NCBI GenBank assembly: GCA_013398055.1
Contig: VZRS01014300.1
Coordinates: forward strand, 102,000 to 165,999
DNA: 64,000 nt
Source of the DNA: Ifrita kowaldi
Lineage: Eukaryota > Chordata > Aves > Passeriformes > Cinclosomatidae
Reading direction: 5' to 3'
Of the stretch, positions 56,948-64,000 are shown one piece after another. Each line of letters opens with the position of its first letter. Position 1 is the first letter of the stretch. Below the pieces are notes generated by a model. That model was not told the origin of the DNA and searched no databases. It saw only the letters and a list, made by a program, of their open reading frames with translations. Made by a program: the position numbers and the translations under genes.

Positions 56948-58302
56948 CCTGTTGCTCACAGGAGCTCAGTCCTTTGGTGGAAATAACAACATGAGAAGTC
57001 AATGGGAGCAAGGCTGAGTACTTGAGTTCCCCTCCGCAGGGCAGAAGAGTTTTATGGATGTTCCACAGAATTGTATTTCAAGGAAAAAGTAAAAAAAAAT
57101 GTGAGGACCAAATAAATTACTGTTGACAGACAAAGCTTTATTTACTCACATGTACAACAGTGCTATGTGATCTTTTTCTGTGCCAGCAGGGCATAAAAAT
57201 CACCTTTTACTCAGTGTTCAGATCTTCCGTGATTAGCGGAAACAGTGAAGATTTTTTTCTTTTTTAAATGAAAATGGGTCAGAAAATTTGAACAGTCATG
57301 ATTTCTGTGGTTTCTAAGTGTTGGTCTCATGCTCTGTTCATGTGCAATAAAAAGTTATGAAGAGTTCATGCTCCCCTCTATAATACCTTATTTTCATTAT
57401 TTTGTCCAGACTGTCACTTTCTCAAGAGTGACTGAAGTGGGATATTGAATTTCAAAGATTTTTGGGGAAAAGCCACTGAAGGCACACAGATACACAGAAA
57501 TCACACATTTCATCCTCCATGAAACCACTGAAGTGTTCACAGAAGGATTTCATTTTCAGATGCTCCATACCACTATTTGTAGCGCTGTATTTTGCTCATG
57601 GATTTGGTCTTTCTGGAGCAGCAGCTGGAGATCAGGCAGAATGTCCCCAAAAATCTCAAATGAGGCCAGACATCCATCTTTAGGCACTTGATTTTTTTAT
57701 TTAAGTAGTTACCTGGGGAAAAGAAAAAAAAATATTACTTTATCAGATTCACTGTAGGAATATTTCCTATTTTGTTTTGACTTGGAAGGTTTCAGTAAAA
57801 CATTTAAACTTTTTGCCTGAAAAAAACCGCTCATAAAAATCACACACATAAAATCATGGTATTTTAGGGAGAAAAAAAAAAAGTTGCATCTATTTGGAAA
57901 ATTTCTGAACTAATTTTAAAGCACATATTAGGGTTGGTTTGGAAGTGAGGTGAGAATGAAAGAACACATAATTTATAGACTAATTACAGACTGCCTTCGT
58001 CTGGTGGCATTCTGCTTCCAGAATTTGGGATTCCATGAGGTAATTACCAATTTCCATTGCCTTCAAGTCTAGCTTTGAATATTCCATGGGAATCACATTT
58101 ATACTTTGAGGGACAGTTCTGAGCAATGCAGAGATCACAGAGTGTCTCCCCAATATCACCTCGATGGTCTGATTGCAGATGTTGCATTCAAAGTGTGAGT
58201 GAACGCTTTTTGTGGATGTTCTACCCTTTCTTAAAAGCCCAGACAAGAATAAACCTAATTATAATTTTTTGTTATTAGGTTAATTAGTTCTGCTCAAAAA
58301 AT

Positions 58303-58366
58303 CCCAACCCAAAACAAAACAAAAAACCACAACAACAAAAAAACCCCAACCAATAAAACCCAAACA
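58303..58366 (-). repeat. A/C-rich low-complexity tract
   Basis: A mix of AAC, AAAAC and AACCC units almost free of G and poor in T. Read on the minus strand it resembles the G/T tract at 34,364-34,626 but is shorter. Confidence 0.85.
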
Positions 58367-61300
58367 TCATTTAGAATTCTTTTTTTTCTGACTTCATTTT
58401 GTCTGTTCTTTTTTCTTTCTTCATGGGATTCTCACTAAAATTTATGCACCAGCAGCCCCTTAAAAGAGTTGGCTTTGTACAAACATTTACCAAGTTTATA
58501 AATGTGCATTACACAGACATTTCTTGTCGTACCCACATTTCTGTGTGGGTTCCATAACAAAGGTGACGATTTAAACGAAGATTTAAAATCTATCCATGTG
58601 ATTTCTCTTAGCACCTGCATGCAAAAAAACACTCGATTTTCTTGCCCCTTTCTTAGCTCAAAACACCTTTCCACGGGCTTGACTTGCCTCTGTTTTCACG
58701 TAAATGTAACATTTATGCTCTAAAACTTTTCAGTATTTGACCCTTCCTTTCTTGTTTTAGCTTTGCAGAGAAATAAGGAGACAAACTAAGGTAACAAAAA
58801 CCTTAGGGTTTTGGGATGATTTTTCTTTTACAGTGGTGATATTTACCATGTTACCTTTGGCATTTTGGGATTTTCCATGAACTTCACTTAAAAATAGAGA
58901 TTTCATAAAACCTAAGCATACTATTCCTACTTGTTTGAGGTTTGGGGTCTTTTGGTTCTGTGGTGTGTTGGAAGGGAAGAAACCCAGCCAGGTCAACCTG
59001 AATATCTTTTCCCTTCACAAGAAATAACAGTAAGATGGAAAATCAATTATTCCTGCTCCTCTATTTCAAAAATCTCTGTTCTGTAGAGCCTGGATTTCCA
59101 CACTTTTCCTTTTGTTTCCCAACCAACAACACTGTCTGACTTCTAGAATGGAAGAACCTCAGACCATGAAGTATTTTCACATTCAGCCAGCACACAAAAA
59201 GACAATCTCACTCTTGCTGCCTCGTGTTCCATTAAATGTCTTTTTAATTATGGTGATTCAACCTTGGTAGCTTTTCCTCTATAATAAAGCCTCCCCTGTC
59301 AGGAGGAGAAACAATAATAACAACAAGCCCTGCATTAAGAGGAAACATTTAAGCCCTCCATGCCAAGCTCGCTGCCATCTATTAATTAGCAGAGGCCATG
59401 GGAGCTGTTTTTGTCCCTCTTGGAGGAGAATTATATTTGCAGCCGATAGTTTATACCTCTTGTAATAGGAGCTGCAGAAATAACCCACTAATCACCTCAT
59501 TTCAACCTGAATTGAGGAACTGAAGCTTCCAGGAAGAGCTCTGAGGATGTGTGCTCAGGCCAAGGATGTAATCATGGGTCTTCTCAGGATTCATCTCCCT
59601 GCCCCAAAAGCAATTCCAGGAATAAACCGCCAATGTGGAAAACTCCACGTTGCTTTCTTCATTCATCCTCGCCCACCTTCTACCTCTGTGTAATTTGATT
59701 TGCTGTTAATATTCCCAGCCAGAATTAAATTCAGCAGGAAGTGTAAATAGGAGCGTTGTTATGTTGTTATTGCCTTAATCATATCTCGGAGAAAAATTCA
59801 GGGTCTCTTAATGGTAAGCATTACAATAAAACATTATCGCTCCAAGAGGTTTTATTCAAATAGCAGAATCAACCTTCCAGTCCTGAAATGTTTAAAATGA
59901 GGAAAGACATTGGTTTGTTGGTTGTTGGGTGAGGGTTGTTTTGTTTGTTTCCTCCTGTCTAAAGCTTTAGAACATGAAAACCACTCTGGCAGTGGCTGTG
60001 GCAAAAAGGTAAAAGCACAACAGACATGCAGTGATTCTTCCAAGAATGCCTGGCTGATTTCCAGCAAATCTGCAGCTCAGCAGCTCCTGAAAAATACTCT
60101 GGGCCAAATCTGGGAGTGCTTTCATGACTTTTTCCATTAGTCAGTCCCTTTCAGCACAATGGTTTAGGCTCAACTGGTCACATTTGGGTGCCTGTTGGCC
60201 CATTTGGCCCTAGAAACTGATACTGACTGCTGTTAAAAGGAGGTATTTGTTAAGGATGGTGTCTGATTTCAGGTTTTTTCATCTCTTTGAATCATCACCA
60301 TCCTCAAGTTCTGGTATTTCAATTGCCCTGTGTGTAAATCTTTACTCTCCTCACAGATTTGAGGGTTTTTTCGCCACCACCATTCCAGGGATTTTGTGAA
60401 GGAGTTGTTTTCTGACTTATTTTTCACAATTAATTTCCCTGAGAGAGAAGACAATTCAGGGAAATAACCACTTTCATGATCTCACTACACACAAAAACCC
60501 CACAAATACTGAAATAATGACTATAATTTTTGCACCAGGAAACCAAAAACAGAAGCAAAGTTGCTGTCATCAGAGCATGTAAAGGTACCACGTGCCTGAA
60601 GGTTCAAGCCACAGTTATTTTGTCAGTACGCAAGAATTATTCATCAATTTTTCAAATAATTCATCTGGGAGAATTAAAATATCTTTCTAAAAATTTAAGT
60701 ACCAGGAGAAGGAGATCAGTGGATGTTTAGATATGATGAACTGCTCAGCACAGAAAACTCTGTTAAAAATACAAATGGAACTATCCCTTTTCAAGAGGAA
60801 ATTTATGGGTTTATGCTTTCTGGCCTGACTACCATAACTCCAGAATTTTTCTTACAGTTCTTGAAATACTGGTGGAGAAAAAAGAGGAAGGCAAACAAAA
60901 TTGTATTTAAAATAAAAGGGATTTTTACCAAATAAAGGAATTTAACACAATAGGATCTTTGAATAGGCAAAGGCTCTAAATCCCAAAGTTTCCCCTGTCT
61001 GTGCTTCACGGAACATTTATTTATTCCTGCTCTCCTGGGTGTAAATTGGTTGTAACACTGAGTTAGTTTTTATGTACATTCTGTTTATGAGTTTTTCAGT
61101 ATAGATCAATCCTAAAGCTGACATGGTTTTCACCCAGCTATTTTTCATGGGGTTTTGCGATAGGAATTTTCTCACATTATTCACCATGATATTGTATTAC
61201 ACTGTAGGAAATATTCTAATTATCTGATTATAATTGATTAACACAATCACTATTGCACTGTTGTCTAAAAAAAACCCCAAAAACCACTTTGTGGTTGAAT

Positions 61301-61750
61301 TACCTGGTTTTGGTTTTGATTTTAATCCCTGAGACTGATGGGCCTTCTGTTTTCCTGAGGTAATTACATTTCTGGGCAAATACCAGTGCTCTGATGACCA
61401 CTGCTTGAGCTGGAAGACTTACAAGAAAGTTTCATCCCTGTAAGACCAGATTCTGTCTCATTTGAGGGTTCTGACTCAGAAATCTTTAGTTACAGTGTTT
61501 TGCCCTCTCAGAAATTGAATTAACTCTTTATCCCCGACGCATAACTTGCAGTGCTTTGCCTTGAGCTCACAAAGTTTCCCTCGTGGGAAAGATTTTGGTT
61601 CCTGTTATGATTTCCTTTTTCTTTCATTCTCCTTTTACAAAGTGCCAACACGCAGAATAATGAGTCTCCAGTGGGCAGATCAACATAAAGGATTTATGTG
61701 TTGGTTTCCTTTTATAAGTAGAGTCAGTTGCATAAAGGATCTGGGTGGCC

Positions 61751-61790
61751 TAATGGTAAAATAAAAATTGGCAAATGGTAAAATAAAAAT
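61751..61790 (+). repeat. Tandem duplication, 22-base period
   Basis: The 17 bases 'aatggtaaaataaaaat' occur twice, starting at 61,752 and 61,774. This is a simple local duplication. Confidence 0.85.
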
Positions 61791-61942
61791 ATGAAAAATT
61801 TCATGACAAAGAAATGCTCAAGTGTGTCCTCTTTTCTTCTTTCATTATAAATAAAGGTATGCCTTGACAAGCTCAGCTGTACATATATACAACATAAAAA
61901 CTTGAAAAAGGAGAGAAGGACCTCATTCTTTCTGAGATCAGG

Positions 61943-61962
61943 GATGAATGAATGAATGAATT
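61943..61962 (+). repeat. (TGAA)n microsatellite, short
   Basis: Four TGAA units followed by a degenerate 'ttaatcaatga'. Confidence 0.85.
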
Positions 61963-63318
61963 AATCAATGAGGAACAGTGGTTGAATATGTATCAGACTT
62001 GTGTCTTTGTATTTACTTCTATTTATGTATTTTTCATTGTGTTTTAAATAACTGGTAATTTAAACAAACCTGTGTGTTTACATTCTTCAACCTGTGTGCA
62101 ACCTTTAGCTAATCAAAAGGCAATCAATTCTTAGCTAATTGTCCTCTTAGACGGCTCTTTTTACACTGTCCCATGGCTATTAAGAAATCAGCCCTTCCCA
62201 ACAGTTTGGGTTTTGGGTTAAACTGAGCCAAGTGTGATATTTCCACAAAGCTGAGAGACTGGGGCGAAATGCTAAAGAGGTTGTGTTGAATGGGAAGAAC
62301 TGGAACACACCAAGAACTTCATTGTTGTTTTTTAGAGAAAATGGTGGTGGAAAGAGTCTTCTGTTCATTGTTCAGAGAAAGGTTTGTCTCATCAATAACA
62401 GAGCTGAGCACACTTCCTTCTCTTTAAGGTGAAGAGTTACACAGGAAGGCACAGAAACAACTGATCTCCCACAATTTTTGGCAGCACATCACTGGTTTCC
62501 CACCAACAGGAAAGTTCTGTAGATCCCACAGATCTCCTGAAACAGCTCTTGTCACAAATCTGCTTTTTATTACCTTCCCTCCCGGATTTGTTTCAAATTG
62601 TGCTTGTATCAACATCCATCTTTAAAATCATCACAGAAACTGCATTCTCTTAGTAGTGGGTATTTTATCCCACCCAGAAAGCTCAAGGATAAACTTTGCA
62701 ACTCTTTATGTGTTCTGAGCTCTTTAATGAGGGCGTCACAATGTTCTTGTGAAGTCACAGACATAAATCCTTTCTTATTGTGAGTCCAACCATAAATAAT
62801 GCAAGATTTAGTTGTGTGGTTCATCGTAAAATGCAGAAATACAACAAGCAAGAAACAAAAATCTTATGAGAATCTCCCCTCAGAGAAAACCCTTTTTTTT
62901 TTCCTATGTGAAATTAAAGGTTCACTTTAAATAGAGGAAGTGAAATCTTCCACCATGTGATACAACCATGCAAGAAGCTCAGTGCCCTGGGGAAAACCAG
63001 TCTGGGATGGTGTGGACCATAGGTTTAGGTAAGGAGTTTAGGGAAAAAAGGAAAATAGATTTTGATAAAGGAAGCCAGGCTTTGTAATTCAATTCATCTT
63101 TGAGAAACACCTGGCGAGGGATTCCTCTTACCAAAGATGAATGTGAAAAGTCAACCAGAATCAGATATCTGGTCTGGCTGGGATTTATCTTATTTGATTT
63201 CAGGGCTTGATTCATTTCTCCACACGAAGGAATCTGGTTCCCTTTGGCCAGGCAGCCTCGACCTGCCATGGCTTCAGTGCTCCTGTGTCATAGCTCGCAG
63301 CTCCTCGGAATGTTAAAC

Positions 63319-63640
63319 CAGAGAATCACAAACTAGGGAAGGTTGGAAGGGAGACTGGAGGTGTCTGGTCCAACCTCCTGCTCCAGCAGGGCTCCCCAGA
63401 GCACGTTACTAAGGATTGTGTCCAGGTGGATTTTGAATGTCTCCAGTGAGGGACACTCCACACCCTCTCTGGACAATCCAGTGCTTGGTCACTGCACAGA
63501 GAAGAAGTTCTTCCTCATGTTCAGGTGGAACTTGCTGGGCATCAGTTCCTGCCCATTCCTCTTGTGCTGGGGCCCACGGAGCAGAGCCTGATCCCACTTC
63601 TGAGCCCTCCCTGCAGACACTTAAAAACACTGATAAGATG
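63319..63640 (-). mobile_element. Older CR1 LINE, 3' end (antisense)
   Basis: It reads 'cagagaatcacaaactagggaaggttggaaggg', 'cctggtccaacctcctgctccagcaggg' (approximately), 'gtgtccaggtggattttgaatgtctccagtgaggga', 'ctctctggacaatccagtgcttggtcactgcacagagaagaagttcttcctcatgttcaggtggaactt', and ends at 'cacttaaaaacactgataagatg'. It belongs to the same older CR1 group as 18,810-19,695. Confidence 0.92.
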
Positions 63641-63729
63641 TTTATGTTATATATTATATTATATTATATTATATTATATTATATTATATTATATTATATT
63701 ATATTATGTTATGTTATATTATGTTATAT
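63641..63729 (+). repeat. (TTATA)n microsatellite
   Basis: About seventeen pentamer units directly adjoin the end of the CR1. Near the right side several units read TTATG. The Tyr/Ile/Leu frames across it are translations of this array. Confidence 0.97.
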
Positions 63730-64000
63730 GACATCTCAGTTGGCTCTGATCACCTCTTACTGGGAAACACAACTGAGCCTTGAAGTGTGTGAATGTATGC
63801 AGGATCTTGGCCAATACAGTCGATGGGCTCTAAAGAACCATTCAATGGACTCAGTGGACTAAAATGTTCCATTTTAGGTGAATATCGACCCCAAAGGAAG
63901 CTGAAACATCCAATTTGCATCTGGACACTGAAATGTTGATATCTAAATTTCCCAATGTCTTTAACAAACTCCACCTCATGATGCCTTGAGAGGCCACCTA
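63730..64000. other. No recognised feature
   Basis: Unique sequence up to the window edge. Confidence 0.4.

Larger units (their letters stand above)
56948..63318. other. Long unique stretch with enhancer-like segments
   Basis: About 6.4 kb with no recognised CR1 or LTR. It has an A/C-rich tract (58,303-58,366) that is the minus-strand counterpart of a G/T tract, TAATTA-rich segments at 59,360-59,520 and 59,690-59,840, a 22-base tandem duplication at 61,751-61,790 and a (TGAA)n run at 61,943-61,962. Open frames are random in look. Confidence 0.45.

Noticed and set aside
1..64000. CRISPR array, operons, phage or plasmid features
   Set aside because: The evenly spaced repeats are pentamer microsatellites, there are no dense open frames, and CR1/ERVL content shows a bird nuclear genome.
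1..64000. tRNA, rRNA or microRNA genes
   Set aside because: No cloverleaf box motifs or ribosomal sequence were recognised by eye. Hairpins at 40,071 and 43,132 are too short for a microRNA precursor. A covariance-model scan would be needed to exclude small RNAs.

Overview
The window reads as nuclear DNA from a bird. It carries more than twenty 5'-truncated CR1 LINE fragments with the characteristic avian 3' end (a 'ttccaaccca' stretch followed by short ATTCTATG/ATTCTGTG-type tails). It also carries three LTRs of avian endogenous retroviruses, two of them of the ERVL type. The CR1 subfamilies resemble those of neoavian birds, perhaps a songbird, but the species cannot be fixed by eye. No bacterial, phage or organellar sequence is present.

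I find no convincing protein-coding gene, no tRNA or rRNA gene and no CRISPR array. Every long open frame is explained by chance, a CR1 or LTR antisense frame, or low-complexity DNA. The window is best read as intergenic or deep-intronic DNA of a gene-poor region: AT-rich unique sequence broken by retroelement remnants and microsatellites. I cannot name the nearby gene.

Layout. 1-900: a small tandem repeat and an ERV LTR fragment. 900-13,700: mostly unique, with three CR1 pieces, a 33-base assembly gap and a CpG-enriched patch near 12.0 kb. 13.7-14.3 kb: an antisense ERVL solo LTR. 15.5-31 kb: the densest CR1 section, including a CR1 inserted into an older CR1 (18.8-19.7 kb) and a weak candidate terminal exon on the minus strand at 29.3 kb. 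34.4 kb: a 263-base tract of almost only G and T. 37.9-38.1 kb: a long (GAAAA)n tract. 40.5-40.8 kb: a CpG-enriched patch with a perfect CRE and splice-like signals. 41-47.5 kb: almost repeat-free. 48.9-49.0 kb: a compound (TGGAA)n/(AAGAG)n array. 49-57 kb: more CR1, a (CCCTT)n array, a near full-length sense ERVL LTR and a CR1 flanked by a 31-base direct repeat. 57-63 kb: largely unique, with enhancer-like stretches. The end holds a CR1 joined to a (TTATA)n array.

No new biological system is visible. The points most worth checking are the CR1 with an apparent long target-site duplication, the G/T-only tract, the CpG/CRE/splice-signal patch at 40.5-40.8 kb, the CpG and CTCF-like patch at 56.1-56.3 kb, and the candidate minus-strand exon at 29.3 kb.
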